Assembly (NCBI GenBank): GCA_022834735.1
Contig: BQKD01000001.1
Coordinates: 163,659 to 227,658 of the forward strand
Direction of reading: 5' to 3'
DNA length: 64,000 nucleotides
Source: Erysipelotrichaceae bacterium OPF54
GTDB taxonomy: Bacteria > Bacillota_I > Bacilli_A > Erysipelotrichales > Erysipelotrichaceae
Shown: piece after piece, positions 1-8,259 of the stretch
Position numbering within the stretch: position 1 is the first letter of the stretch
Layout of the letters: each line of letters opens with the position of its first letter
Notes under the pieces: generated by a model
Databases searched by the model: none
Seen by the model: the letters and a program-made list of their open reading frames with translations, nothing else
Told to the model about the DNA's origin: nothing
Translations under genes and position numbers: made by a program

Positions 1-10
1 TCTGGAAATC

Positions 11-1555
11 ATGAACGAGCAGCTGAAAAAACAGTCCGAGCAGATCGAGAAACAATCGGAACTGATCGAAAAGCTGTACGATAAGATCGAACAGAAGGAC
101 GAGATCATCCGCAAGCTTCAGAAGATGCTTTTCGGCCGGAAGAGCGAAAAGGCAGCCGCGCTTGAGATGATGGCCAATATGGAACCTCTGTTCACTATGG
201 ATTATCCGGAACCGAAACAGGAAGAACGTACAGGGACAGTCAAGGCGCATGAGCGCCGCCGCTGTCCGAACCGTACGGACGACCTGGACTCCCTTCCGCA
301 TGAAAAAGTGGTGATCGAAGCGACCGAAGAAGAAAAGAAATGTCCATATTGCGGAGAAGAAATGATCAAGGTGGGCGAAGAGAAAGCGCACACGATCGTA
401 AAGGTCCTCCCTGCGCAGATCATCATCGAAGACATTTATACAGAAACCTACGCCTGCCCTGCCTGCATGAATGACGGGGAAGGCGTTCTTTATAAGACAG
501 ACGCGCCGGCCGCTTTGATCCCCGGTTCTTTTGCGAGCGCGCAGGCCCTGGCCTATGTGGCCAACGAACGGTTTGTCAAAGGCGTGACCTATTACCGGCA
601 GGAAAAGGAATGGAAGAGCTGGAAGCTTCCTGTGAGCCGAAGAACGATGTCCAACTGGGTGATGCTGGGATCGGAGAGTTATTTCGAACCGCTGATCGAA
701 CGGATGAAAAGTCACCTGCTGAAAGAGGAGTATATACACTGCGACGAAACGACCATCCAGGTCATGAAGGAAGAGGGGCGCAGGAATACGAACAAGTCGT
801 ATATGTGGGTGTACAGTTCGATACAGGAAAGCGAACATCCGATGCGGCTGTTCGACTATCAGCCCGGAAGAGGCGGAAAGTATGCCGCCGATTATCTGGA
901 AGGATTCGCAGGGATATTGATCACAGACGACTATGCCGGATACAATCAGGTCGATCATGACGAAAGAGCACTGTGCTGGGCTCATGCCAGAAGGTACTTT
1001 GTAGATGCTCTGGAAGGCCTGAAGGAAGCAGCAGGATCCGTGTCAGTGAAGATACTTACACAGATCATGAAGATTTTCCGTATCGAAGCGAAGCTTCAGA
1101 AACTGAAGCCAAAAGAACGAAAAGAAGAAAGGATGCTGCGCGAAGGAGGGCTCGTGGAGCAGGTTTTCGTGTGCGCAAAAACAGCCCTGGCCACAGAAGG
1201 CTGGACAACCCAAAAGGAAAAACAGGCCCTGAATTATCTGGTAGATAACGAAGAAGGACTGAAGATTTATCTAAAAGACGGCAATGTACCGATGACCAAT
1301 TCGTTATCGGAAAGAACGATCCGAAGCTTCGCGATCGGACGGCGCAACTGGCTGTTCTCGGGAAGTCCGAGAGGAGCCCGAAGCTGCGGCGTACTGTATT
1401 CGGTCGTAGAAAGTGCGAAAGCCAACGGACTGGTACCGTACAAATACATACTGTACGTGTTGGAAAAACTGAGGGGAAAGATCGGGCAGCTGAGTGACGA
1501 GATCCTTGATCAGATGATGCCGTGGAATGCAGAAGTCAAAGAACAATGCGTATAA
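11..1555 (+). CDS. tnpC: IS66-family transposase TnpC
   Basis: DDE transposase of the IS66 family, 514 aa, the usual full length. The N-terminus is a Lys/Gln/Glu-rich coiled coil (residues 1-40) followed by the LFGRKSEK motif common in this family. A zinc-binding segment has CPYC near residue 111 and CPAC near 150. The catalytic domain shows IHCDETT, ITDDYAGY and, near residue 434, NSLSERTIR with the third acidic residue, followed by GRRNWLFSGSPRGA. The first ATG in the window is at 11, but the frame is open to the window edge so the start could be further upstream. The accessory IS66 genes tnpA and tnpB would lie to the left. Confidence 0.95.
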   Translation: MNEQLKKQSEQIEKQSELIEKLYDKIEQKDEIIRKLQKMLFGRKSEKAAALEMMANMEPLFTMDYPEPKQEERTGTVKAHERRRCPNRTDDLDSLPHEKVVIEATEEEKKCPYCGEEMIKVGEEKAHTIVKVLPAQIIIEDIYTETYACPACMNDGEGVLYKTDAPAALIPGSFASAQALAYVANERFVKGVTYYRQEKEWKSWKLPVSRRTMSNWVMLGSESYFEPLIERMKSHLLKEEYIHCDETTIQVMKEEGRRNTNKSYMWVYSSIQESEHPMRLFDYQPGRGGKYAADYLEGFAGILITDDYAGYNQVDHDERALCWAHARRYFVDALEGLKEAAGSVSVKILTQIMKIFRIEAKLQKLKPKERKEERMLREGGLVEQVFVCAKTALATEGWTTQKEKQALNYLVDNEEGLKIYLKDGNVPMTNSLSERTIRSFAIGRRNWLFSGSPRGARSCGVLYSVVESAKANGLVPYKYILYVLEKLRGKIGQLSDEILDQMMPWNAEVKEQCV

Positions 1556-1569
1556 CCCGAAAGAAAAAG

Positions 1570-1607
1570 GGCCCCTATTTGCGAGAAGTATCTCACAGAC
1601 AGGGGCC
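1570..1607 (+). terminator. Hairpin after IS66 transposase
   Basis: GGCCCCT pairs with AGGGGCC, with an inner GAGA/TCTC pairing, followed by CTTT. It sits 15 bp after the transposase stop and inside the IS end. Confidence 0.6.
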
Positions 1608-1949
1608 TTTAACTATACGCGGTTCTTTTTCCCGCTTACCTTGCAACTGTCGTTACTGCTTTACCGACTACACTCGTCCATGCAGAAAGCAAGCAATACT
1701 GGACGGAAAGTGCAGAGCGTGTCGGTATCATTGAAAAAGTAATGAATGACGGTTCTATCGGTTCGACATTCAATGAGGGCTATATGAAAGTTGAGGGCGA
1801 AACTGCCGAGACTGCTGAAAAAACTAGAGTAATTTAGCACATAAGTTGAATTACTCTTTTTGTTTTGCGTAAATACAATATAAATATGTTTATATATTAT
1901 TGTATTGTTTTATGGTATAATATCTTTAACAAGGATGGTGACTTTGACT

Positions 1950-3461
1950 ATGATTTCTTCTTTCGAGCAGCCCGCTTTCAGTCCGTTTGCCGATCTTTAT
2001 GATATTCTCATTCCTCAGGACAATTTCTGGAGGAAGCTTCACGACATCGATTTTTCTTTTATCATCGATTCTCTCCAGGATCAATATACCTTGTCCTACG
2101 GACGCAAGGCCGTCGATCCGATCCGACTCTTCAAGATGATCCTTCTTAAAAATCATCACAAACTTTCGGACCGCGATCTTGTCCATAAATGCAGGGTCGA
2201 TATGGAAATGAAGTTTTTCCTTGATTATGCGCCGGAAGAAACTTCGCTTATCGACCCTTCTCTGCTTTCCAAATTCCGGACCATGCGTTTAGCGGATACC
2301 AACGTCCTTGATCTGCTCATTGCCAAAACTGTGGAGATCGCTCTGGAAAAAGGGGTCATTGCTTCAAAGAACAAGCTGATCGTCGATGCAACCCATACTG
2401 CAGCGCGTTTTCAGCCGGTAAGCATACGGGAAGAGCTTTTGAACCGATGCAGGGATCTGCGCAAAAGCGTATATGCGCATGATGAGACAATGCACGACAG
2501 GATGCCCTCGAAAAGAAAAGCGTCGAACGGGATCGTGGAAGATGTGCTGGAATACTGCCAGGAAGTCGTAGACGTGATCGAATCGGAAAAGAAATATGAT
2601 GCATTGCCGAATGTGCAGGAAAGAATGAACTACCTCAAGGAAGCGATGGAGGAAACACAGACCGAGCTGCAGTATTCGAAAGATCAGGATGCGAAGGTTG
2701 GACACAAGAGCGCGGACAGTTCTTTTTTCGGATACAAGACGCACATCGCCATGACACCGGAAAGGATTGTCACGGCCGCCAAGGTGACGAGCGGAGAGAA
2801 ACACGACGGCAAACAGCTCGACGAGCTGGTAGAAAAAAGCCGGGAAAACGGGATCGAAGTGGAAGCGGTGATCGGAGACGGTGCGTATTCGGAAAAAGAG
2901 AACCTGAAAAAAGCAGGAGAAGAAGGGTATCGGCTGGCAGCCAAACTAAGCGCAAGTGTGAGGCACGGGAACCGGAAGAATGAAGATAAATTCGAATATA
3001 ATAAAGATGCAGGGATGTATGTATGCAAAGCCGGACATATGGCAACGAGAAAAGCACGGGGCGGACAGAAGAAGGCGAAGAGCGGATCGAACACACAACA
3101 TGAAACGTATTATTTCGACGTTGAAAAATGTAAAAGATGTCCATTAAAAGAAGGATGCTACAAAGGAACAGCGACAAAGACGTATTCAGTGAAGATCAAA
3201 GATCCGATCCATACAGAACAGATGGATTTCATGGAAACAGAAGAGTATAAAGAGCTGACAAAAGAAAGGTATAAGATCGAAGCGAAAAACGCGGAACTGA
3301 AGGAACGGTACGGATACGGACGATCAAACGGAAGCGGAATAGAGAGCATGAAGATCCAGGGAGCGGCGGCAATTTTTATGAGTAATATGAAACGGATTTT
3401 AAAATTGGAAGAAGAAAAGATAGGTGGAGTGCGTCTAAAAAGTGAAAAAGAGCCCTCATAG
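1950..3461 (+). CDS. IS1182-family transposase
   Basis: DDE transposase of about 503 aa with the N-terminal DUF772-like domain (GRKAVDPIRLFKMILLKNH, then MKFFLDYAPEETSLIDPSLL) and a catalytic core with LIVDATHT, VIGDGAYSEKENL and KIEAKNAELKERYGYGR supplying the acidic residues. A short Cys cluster (CKRCPLKEGC) precedes the last motif, as is usual for IS1182. ATG 1950 is preferred because AAGGATGG lies 8-13 bp before it; in-frame ATGs at 1905 and 1935 also exist, and a TATAAT at about 1915 makes the first one unlikely. It looks intact. Confidence 0.93.
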   Translation: MISSFEQPAFSPFADLYDILIPQDNFWRKLHDIDFSFIIDSLQDQYTLSYGRKAVDPIRLFKMILLKNHHKLSDRDLVHKCRVDMEMKFFLDYAPEETSLIDPSLLSKFRTMRLADTNVLDLLIAKTVEIALEKGVIASKNKLIVDATHTAARFQPVSIREELLNRCRDLRKSVYAHDETMHDRMPSKRKASNGIVEDVLEYCQEVVDVIESEKKYDALPNVQERMNYLKEAMEETQTELQYSKDQDAKVGHKSADSSFFGYKTHIAMTPERIVTAAKVTSGEKHDGKQLDELVEKSRENGIEVEAVIGDGAYSEKENLKKAGEEGYRLAAKLSASVRHGNRKNEDKFEYNKDAGMYVCKAGHMATRKARGGQKKAKSGSNTQHETYYFDVEKCKRCPLKEGCYKGTATKTYSVKIKDPIHTEQMDFMETEEYKELTKERYKIEAKNAELKERYGYGRSNGSGIESMKIQGAAAIFMSNMKRILKLEEEKIGGVRLKSEKEPS

Positions 3462-3510
3462 ATCAGAGGATTTCTTCCTATCTTCAAAAATAAGAGAATA
3501 AAAACGAAGA

Positions 3511-3560
3511 AAAACAGGAATCATGAATTTCTAACACAGAAAATCTGACTCCTGTTTTTT
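3511..3560 (+). terminator. Terminator of IS1182 transposase
   Basis: AAAACAGGA...TCCTGTTTT stem (with TCA/TGA extending it inward), ending in a T run, 50 bp after the stop codon and inside the IS end. Confidence 0.75.
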
Positions 3561-3777
3561 AATGTTCAAATTTGATAAACCGAGCGATTCAAAATCGTGA
3601 CTTTTTCAGCAGTCTCGCTGTAAAATTCCTTGATAATCAGACAAAAGCGACGCAGGTATCGCAATATGAGCTTGTACTACATAAGGATAGCAACTGGAAG
3701 ATTATTGGATAAATAATGATAAGGTGTGTATTTTGGTACAGATTTACACGTTTTGTAGAATAGCATAATTAGAAATT

Positions 3778-3807
3778 TTACACAAAAAGTAAGAAATATG
3801 TTATAAT
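3778..3807 (+). promoter_or_regulatory. Promoter of the ICE accessory cassette
   Basis: TTACAC at 3778-3783 and TATAAT at 3802-3807 with an 18-bp spacer, 30 bp before the helix-turn-helix gene. Confidence 0.55.
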
Positions 3808-3837
3808 AAGCTGAATTTGAAATAAGGCGGTGGCTAA

Positions 3838-4062
3838 ATGGCGAAGCAAAAATATTCTTTTGATAGCAAGATACATATTTATAGAGCTACAAAGCGAATG
3901 AGCCAACAAGAACTTGCTGACCTTGTTGGAGTGTCACGACAGACCATTATTCAGCTTGAAAGAAACAGATACAATCCGTCCATGCTTTTGGCATACAGCA
4001 TTGCAAAAGTGTTTGATGTAGCAATTGAAGATTTATTTGACTTTGAGGAGGCAGAAAAATGA
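3838..4062 (+). CDS. Cro/CI-type helix-turn-helix regulator (74 aa)
   Basis: A small DNA-binding protein made almost only of an XRE/HTH_3 domain: SQQELADLVGVSRQTIIQLERNR is the helix-turn-helix and PSMLLAYSIAKVFDVAIEDLF the following helices, typical of the YgzD/Xre-like family. AAGGCGGTGG precedes the ATG. The next gene starts inside its stop codon region (4-bp ATGA overlap), so the two are translationally coupled. Such pairs of a short HTH regulator and a small membrane protein are common in accessory modules of conjugative elements (known); here the pair sits where Tn916 carries tet(M). Target genes are unknown. Confidence 0.88.
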   Translation: MAKQKYSFDSKIHIYRATKRMSQQELADLVGVSRQTIIQLERNRYNPSMLLAYSIAKVFDVAIEDLFDFEEAEK

Positions 4063-4376
4063 TTGAACTATTAAAGTCGATTCTCAGTAGTACGACAGTA
4101 TTTAAAATAGGCATGTGGTATACCTTAGTGATTACCATTGCCGTAATTATACTATTCTTTTTGAAAACATCACGAGATGAAAGAGGACGGGCAATTATTG
4201 GGAAAGCAAGTATTTTCTCTACGATAACATATATTGTTTTGATGAATGTCTATGCTAAATTATCCAAACTTCTAATCGTTGATTGGTTGACAATGGCTAA
4301 CGGTACTCAATGGATGTACAACATTGTGTTGACGGTACAGGTTGTCGCAATCCTAATCTATAAGAAAATTGAATAG
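4059..4376 (+). CDS. Small membrane protein coupled to HTH regulator
   Basis: 105 aa with three hydrophobic stretches: roughly residues 18-37, 50-66 and 83-99. It overlaps the preceding regulator by 4 bp. No named family recognised. Neighbouring regulator/membrane pairs of this type often have the membrane protein acting on the regulator or as its target gene, but that is inference. The stop is followed by TTTCATGCTTGTTAACAAAATAAGCGTGAA, a weak hairpin. Confidence 0.7.
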   Translation: MIELLKSILSSTTVFKIGMWYTLVITIAVIILFFLKTSRDERGRAIIGKASIFSTITYIVLMNVYAKLSKLLIVDWLTMANGTQWMYNIVLTVQVVAILIYKKIE

Positions 4377-4513
4377 TAAAAAGATTTCATGCTTGTTAAC
4401 AAAATAAGCGTGAATTTTTTTGTTCAAATAGTTAGAAATACTTTACATATAGACTGAAATAGATTATAATGAAGTCGGAAAAATTTCCAATAATTTTGAA
4501 AGGAGTTGCGATT

Positions 4514-4834
4514 ATGGCAGACAAACATTTAACAGATAATTTGAAAGGGAATTATTTTTCAAGTGAAAGAAAGGACATGAAGTTTTTAAAAGGTTTTACT
4601 TTGATTGCGTTACTTCCTCTTTGGGCTGGATATGCTTTTGCACTTTATAATGGGGATAATAACAATTTGTCAAACTGCTCTTTATTGATTTTGGCTTTCT
4701 CCTTGATGAATTTCAATGCTCTGTGTGGAGTAGAAAAGATTGAAAATAAAGCATTAAATTTGATTGCTAAAATGGACGGCGTTCTGTTTTTTGTTTGGGC
4801 ATTGGTAACCGTTGTTCAATTACTCATAAAATAA
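4514..4834 (+). CDS. Hypothetical membrane protein of the ICE cassette
   Basis: 106 aa. AAAGGAGTTGCGATT precedes ATG 4514, a good ribosome binding site, so the longer frame opening at 4469 is not used. Three hydrophobic segments (about residues 26-45, 52-68, 84-104) are separated by short loops. No known family recognised. It is followed 18 bp later by another small gene and is probably co-transcribed with it. Confidence 0.7.
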   Translation: MADKHLTDNLKGNYFSSERKDMKFLKGFTLIALLPLWAGYAFALYNGDNNNLSNCSLLILAFSLMNFNALCGVEKIENKALNLIAKMDGVLFFVWALVTVVQLLIK

Positions 4835-4852
4835 AAAAGAAAGGTGTTGTTT

Positions 4853-5077
4853 ATGGCTATTTTAAAAAGGCGAGATATAAAGAAAGCATTGAAAGCAGGT
4901 GCGAAAGCTGGCGGTGTATCATTGACTGATGTTCGAGCGAATATAGAAGCGACCATTGATGAAGTTATGAACAGCACCGACCCAGAAGTGCAGGCAAATT
5001 TCAAAAAGTATTTTGGAAATAAACGCCCTACACCAGAAGAATATATTTACAAGATTACAAAAAAGACAAAAGTGTAA
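4853..5077 (+). CDS. Hypothetical small basic protein (74 aa)
   Basis: Predicted largely helical, Lys-rich at both ends, with a central segment [20 protein letters not shown] and a C-terminus [26 protein letters not shown] lies about 10 bp before ATG 4853. No domain recognised; the shape is that of a small DNA-binding or accessory protein of a mobile element but nothing proves this. Confidence 0.6.
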   Translation: MAILKRRDIKKALKAGAKAGGVSLTDVRANIEATIDEVMNSTDPEVQANFKKYFGNKRPTPEEYIYKITKKTKV

Positions 5078-5193
5078 TACAAAACAAGTGCTGTAAGGGG
5101 GATTGTATTATGGAACATTTTAAGCATAATTCTATACAATCATACACTACCTAAAAGCATTTTATTAAAAACTAAATATCTTATAGCTCTAAT

Positions 5194-5232
5194 AGCTCGT
5201 ATAAAACTATATGTTTTGTGCGGGCTTTTTTC
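5194..5232 (+). terminator. Terminator before Orf7-like gene
   Basis: AGCTCGTATAAAAC pairs (with G-U pairs) with GTTTTGTGCGGGCT, followed by TTTTT. It closes the accessory cassette. The rest of the gap 5078-5355 holds nothing else I can name. Confidence 0.6.
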
Positions 5233-5355
5233 ATGCCTAAAAAATTTTTTAAAATTTTTCGGTTTCAACTTAACAAATCACACCTGCCGTTCCCTATATG
5301 GTGCGGAAAGAGGGATAACTACTTTCCACGTCGTAACGGAAAGGGGGTGAGATTG

Positions 5356-5759
5356 ATGAAACCGTCTGACTTCCAGAAAACAGTTCAATGCCGTTTTGAA
5401 AGTTGTTTGAAGAAAGTTGTCCGACATGTTGTTAAGGACTATCAGAAGAAATTAAAACGACGACAAAAGGAAGAAACACTCTTTTGTGAACTTCCAGAAA
5501 TCGTTGTAGAAAATCTGGCTATCTGGGACGACTATGATACGGACTATACAATTTTCAATGTATGCGGTAATGATATTCGTGTCTATGATGATGAATTGGC
5601 AGAAGCCTTGAAACAGTTGTCCGAGCGTAACCGTGAAACTTTGCTGATGTATTATTTCTTGGAAATGAACAACGAAGAAATTGCAAAAAAGCAGAATATT
5701 TCCAAAATCGGCATAACTCATTGGCACTTATGAAAAAATTACTAAAGGAGAAACAGTAA
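5356..5759 (+). pseudogene. Orf7-like sigma factor of Tn916 family, frameshifted
   Basis: Sigma-70-like protein of conjugative transposons, known in Tn916 as Orf7 and thought to regulate the transfer genes. AAGGGGGTGA precedes ATG 5356. Region 4 is visible as ELAEALKQLSERNRETLLMY and EEIAKKQNISK, but the recognition helix is then lost: the frame runs into ITHWHL and a stop at 5733. Eight bases back a second frame reads HNSLALMKKLLKEKQ and stops at 5759, which is the expected end of the family. So a small deletion (not a multiple of three) has removed the end of region 4.2. It is probably inactive unless the sequence is in error. Confidence 0.75.
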
Positions 5760-5761
5760 AA

Positions 5762-6010
5762 ATGAAGCAAACATTTAAGAAGCCGTCCTACTACTTGCTT
5801 TCACAAGCAATGGACGGGGACGAAAAAGCGATTGAAAAGATACTGGCGTTTTATGACCCGTACATATCAAAGTACTGTCTGCGTCCACTCTATGATGAAT
5901 ACGGCAATGTCTATATTGTTGTAGATATGGAGTTAAAGGGACTTATCAGAGAAGCACTTATTAAAATGATTTTAGGGTTTGATATTGCCTTAGAAATCGA
6001 AGAAGAATAA
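5762..6010 (+). CDS. Orf8-like helix-turn-helix protein of Tn916 family
   Basis: 82 aa. Begins 2 bp after the restored end of the sigma-factor frame. The sequence MKQTFKKPSYYLLSQAMDGD followed by AIEKILAFYDPYISKYCLR is the HTH_16-type helix-turn-helix domain of conjugative transposons (known as Orf8 beside Orf7). Length matches the family. It is expected to work with the sigma factor in controlling transfer or excision genes; with Orf7 broken its role here is uncertain. Confidence 0.85.
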   Translation: MKQTFKKPSYYLLSQAMDGDEKAIEKILAFYDPYISKYCLRPLYDEYGNVYIVVDMELKGLIREALIKMILGFDIALEIEEE

Positions 6011-6118
6011 CAAGCAGTAACCGCAGAGCATGATTTGTTCAATCCCCTCTTTCCTGCTCTGCACCTGCTTTTACATGAAAGCAACACGCTTTCGCCACAG
6101 CTCTTTGACAACTGAATA

Positions 6119-6275
6119 AAGCAGACAGATACGTTTGTGAGATAGCGAGCCACGGGGACTGTACGCCACGACCTATCCTCACAGAATAATGATACGTCCG
6201 CATGGTGCGGTTCTGCCCACAAGAATGGGAATAGTTGAGATACTAACGGAGCTTTCCAAAGCCGTCTGTCTGCTT
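6119..6275 (+). ncRNA. Candidate multi-branched structured RNA in the ICE
   Basis: An exact 11-bp stem closes the region: AAGCAGACAGA at 6119-6129 and TCTGTCTGCTT at 6265-6275. Inside are TGTGAGATAG/CTATCCTCACA (6136-6145/6173-6183, one bulge), CCGCA/TGCGG (6198-6202/6206-6210), CCCA/TGGG (6216-6219/6226-6229) and ACGG-GCTTT/AAAGC-CGT (6246-6255/6258-6265). No convincing reading frame covers it. The 350-bp gap 6011-6359 also has GCAGAGCA/TGCTCTGC at 6023-6062. I cannot name an RNA class. It may be a leader of the downstream small gene and recombinase. Confidence 0.55.
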
Positions 6276-6359
6276 CTGTAACATTGTGAAAAATACGCAT
6301 ATTGGATAAGCCCATGTGCGTATGTTGAGAATAGATAGCTGACTAAGGGGGCTGATAAC

Positions 6360-6491
6360 TTGGCTAAAAAAGAACCTGCACAATATATCGTGGAACGGGA
6401 ATTTTTAGGTAAATTTTCCGTAGAGGAATTGCTTGTCCGTATCGTGAAATCTCATGTTAAAAAAGGACTATCAAGAGGGAAAAACCCTTGA
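6360..6491 (+). CDS. Small protein in the excisionase position (43 aa)
   Basis: Starts with TTG at 6360 behind AAGGGGGCTGATAAC, a strong ribosome binding site. The product begins AKKEPAQYIVEREFLGKFS and ends KKGLSRGKNP. It lies between the Orf8 region and the recombinase, where the Tn916 family carries xis or a similarly small protein. It is too short to be a normal Xis. I do not recognise a domain; a conserved short partner of the recombinase is the best guess. Confidence 0.65.
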   Translation: MAKKEPAQYIVEREFLGKFSVEELLVRIVKSHVKKGLSRGKNP

Positions 6492-6506
6492 AAACAATGG
6501 AAAGAA

Positions 6507-6543
6507 GCCGTACTTTATGGTATAATATTATAATAGGTACGGC
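6507..6543 (+). promoter_or_regulatory. Recombinase promoter between inverted repeats
   Basis: GCCGTAC at 6507-6513 and GTACGGC at 6537-6543 flank the -10 box TATAAT (6521-6526). The perfect 7-bp inverted repeat around a promoter looks like an operator for the recombinase gene 18 bp downstream. Confidence 0.55.
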
Positions 6544-6561
6544 AGTTGAATAGGTGGAAAA

Positions 6562-8190
6562 ATGATTTATCAAAAAGGTTCAAACTTATTTAACGTGGCT
6601 ATTTATATCAGATTATCACGAGAGGACGGAGATAAGGAAGAAAGCGATAGTGTAGGAAATCAGAGAAAACTTTTAACAGAATATGTGAACAAGCATGATG
6701 ACTTTATCCTATATGATGTTTATATTGATGACGGTTTTACGGGAACGAATTTTAATAGACCAGACTTTCATAGAATGATTGCTGACATTGAGGATAACAA
6801 GGTAAATTGTGTTGTTGTAAAAGACCTTTCCCGTTTCGGACGAGATTACATTGATACGGGGCGATATTTGGAAAGAATATTTCCAGAGCTTAATGTTCGT
6901 TTTATTTCTGTAACAGATAATATTGATAGTATGAAGCAGGCATACGATATGTTACTTCCTATTAAAAATATATTCAACGAACAGTATGCCAGAGATATTT
7001 CTAATAAAATTCAAGCGACTGTAAAATCAAAGCAGAAAGCAGGAGAATTTATCGGAGCTTTTACAAGTTATGGTTATAAGAAATCTCCTGCAAATAAAAA
7101 TAAACTTGTGATTGATGAATATGCGTCCGAAGTTGTAAAAAGAGTATTTACCATGTATGCACAAGGAATAGGAAAACAAAGCATTGCAAAAATACTAAAT
7201 GCAGAGGGTATCCTTTGTCCGTCGGAATATAAAAAGCTTAACGGCGAAAACTACAAAAATTGCAACCGTTTAGAGAAAACTTCTTATTGGACGTATTCCA
7301 CAATTAAAGTGATGTTGCAAAATGAGATTTATATTGGAAACATGGTACAAGGAAAGAAACATCAACGTATGCGAAGCAAACAGCGTCTAGTTGAGAAAGA
7401 AAACTGGATAAGGGTTGAAAATACACATGAACCGATTATAGACCGTCAACTGTGGGATAAGGTACAAAAATTGCTGACGAAAAAGCATAGGGATATTGAT
7501 TTAGAAACAAATAAAAATATCTTTGCAGGTTTTATCAAGTGTGGCGATTGTGGTCGGGCAATGATGAAAAATTTCTGGCGACGTGCTGACGGAAGTAAGT
7601 CCTATTCATTCTATTGTGGAACTTACAAAAGAAGTGGAAAAGATTATTGCACTCCGCACACGCTCCCGTTTCAAGTATTGAATGATATTGTGCTGGGAGA
7701 TTTAAAGAAGATTATCCGCAATGTAGAGAACTTGCAGGAACTTGTAAAATCACAATCTTTCACAGCAACAAAAATCAGAAAATCAACAGATATAGAACTG
7801 ACAAAGTTAAAAGCAGAGCTTGAAAGAGTGAAGAAGTTGAAAAAGTCAATTTATGAAGATTATAAAGACGAACTGATTTCTAAAGAAGAATTTCTTTCTT
7901 ATCGAGAGGACTATCAACAAAAAGAAACGCTTTACTCCAAACAGATTGAAACGCTGGAAGAAAAGAAAAAGGAAAGTGTAACAGAAGATGTTTTTGAAAC
8001 ACCGTGGTTAAGGCGGTTGTTGGAACTGAAAGACATTGAAGAATTAGACAGAGATATTATTGTGGAAATGATAGACCAGATAACAGTTTATGAAAACCGC
8101 AAACTTAAAATCTCATACAACTTCGGAAATGAACTGGAACATTTATTTTCAAGCGTTTACTGTGAGAACTTGGAGAAAAAGGCTATCTAA
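6562..8190 (+). CDS. Large serine recombinase (TndX/TnpX type)
   Basis: 542 aa, the usual size for transposon-encoded large serine recombinases. The resolvase domain starts AIYIRLSRE with catalytic Ser19, then VVKDLSRFGRDYIDTGRYLE. A recombinase domain follows (residues about 170-290), then a zinc ribbon (CGDCGRAMM ... YCGTYKRSGKDYC, about 330-375), and a coiled coil (about 390-470). GGTGGAAAA precedes the ATG. It would excise and integrate the element by cutting at a short dinucleotide core. It is the last gene of the element; CCCCA/TGGGG hairpin at 8208-8224 follows. Confidence 0.95.
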   Translation: MIYQKGSNLFNVAIYIRLSREDGDKEESDSVGNQRKLLTEYVNKHDDFILYDVYIDDGFTGTNFNRPDFHRMIADIEDNKVNCVVVKDLSRFGRDYIDTGRYLERIFPELNVRFISVTDNIDSMKQAYDMLLPIKNIFNEQYARDISNKIQATVKSKQKAGEFIGAFTSYGYKKSPANKNKLVIDEYASEVVKRVFTMYAQGIGKQSIAKILNAEGILCPSEYKKLNGENYKNCNRLEKTSYWTYSTIKVMLQNEIYIGNMVQGKKHQRMRSKQRLVEKENWIRVENTHEPIIDRQLWDKVQKLLTKKHRDIDLETNKNIFAGFIKCGDCGRAMMKNFWRRADGSKSYSFYCGTYKRSGKDYCTPHTLPFQVLNDIVLGDLKKIIRNVENLQELVKSQSFTATKIRKSTDIELTKLKAELERVKKLKKSIYEDYKDELISKEEFLSYREDYQQKETLYSKQIETLEEKKKESVTEDVFETPWLRRLLELKDIEELDRDIIVEMIDQITVYENRKLKISYNFGNELEHLFSSVYCENLEKKAI

Positions 8191-8259
8191 TCTCAATACA
8201 TTTCTAACTCCCCATATATACTGGGGAATACATATCAAAATTTGCGTAAACTACAATCA

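Larger units (their letters stand above)
1..1639 (+). mobile_element. IS66-family insertion sequence, right part
   Basis: This holds the IS66 transposase gene plus a 3' end that reads, on the minus strand, GTAAGCGGGAAAAAGAACC, starting with the GTAA typical of IS66-family termini (known). The terminus at 1639 is followed directly by the reading frame of a broken conjugation gene, which fits an insertion there. The family makes 8-bp target duplications; the other end is outside the window so this cannot be checked here. Confidence 0.7.
1807..3617 (+). mobile_element. IS1182-family insertion sequence, complete
   Basis: Terminal inverted repeats of 16 bp, CGAGACTGCTGAAAAA at 1807-1822 and its exact complement at 3602-3617, bound an 1811-bp element with a single transposase gene. 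The element lies inside a conjugation gene whose reading frame continues on both sides. No clean target duplication is visible; CTGC on the left and CTGT on the right are similar but not identical. Confidence 0.88.
1640..3712 (+). pseudogene. Conjugation gene fragment, split by IS1182 and cut by IS66
   Basis: Two pieces of one reading frame flank the IS1182 element: 1640-1806, ending in ...YMKVEGETA, and 3618-3712, reading VKFLDNQTKATQVSQYELVL and ending DSNWKIIG then TAA. Joined, they read straight through. The 5' end is cut by the IS66 terminus at 1639. The position upstream of the accessory cassette and the ending in WKIIG fit the C-terminus of a TcpC/Orf13-like (NTF2-fold) conjugation protein of the Tn916 family, but I recognise it weakly and it could be another conjugation protein. 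Both halves lack what is needed for function. Confidence 0.6.

Noticed and set aside
1522-1742. Small genes between IS66 and IS1182
   Set aside because: The frames cross the IS66 terminus and its hairpin; the supported reading is the conjugation gene remnant in another frame.
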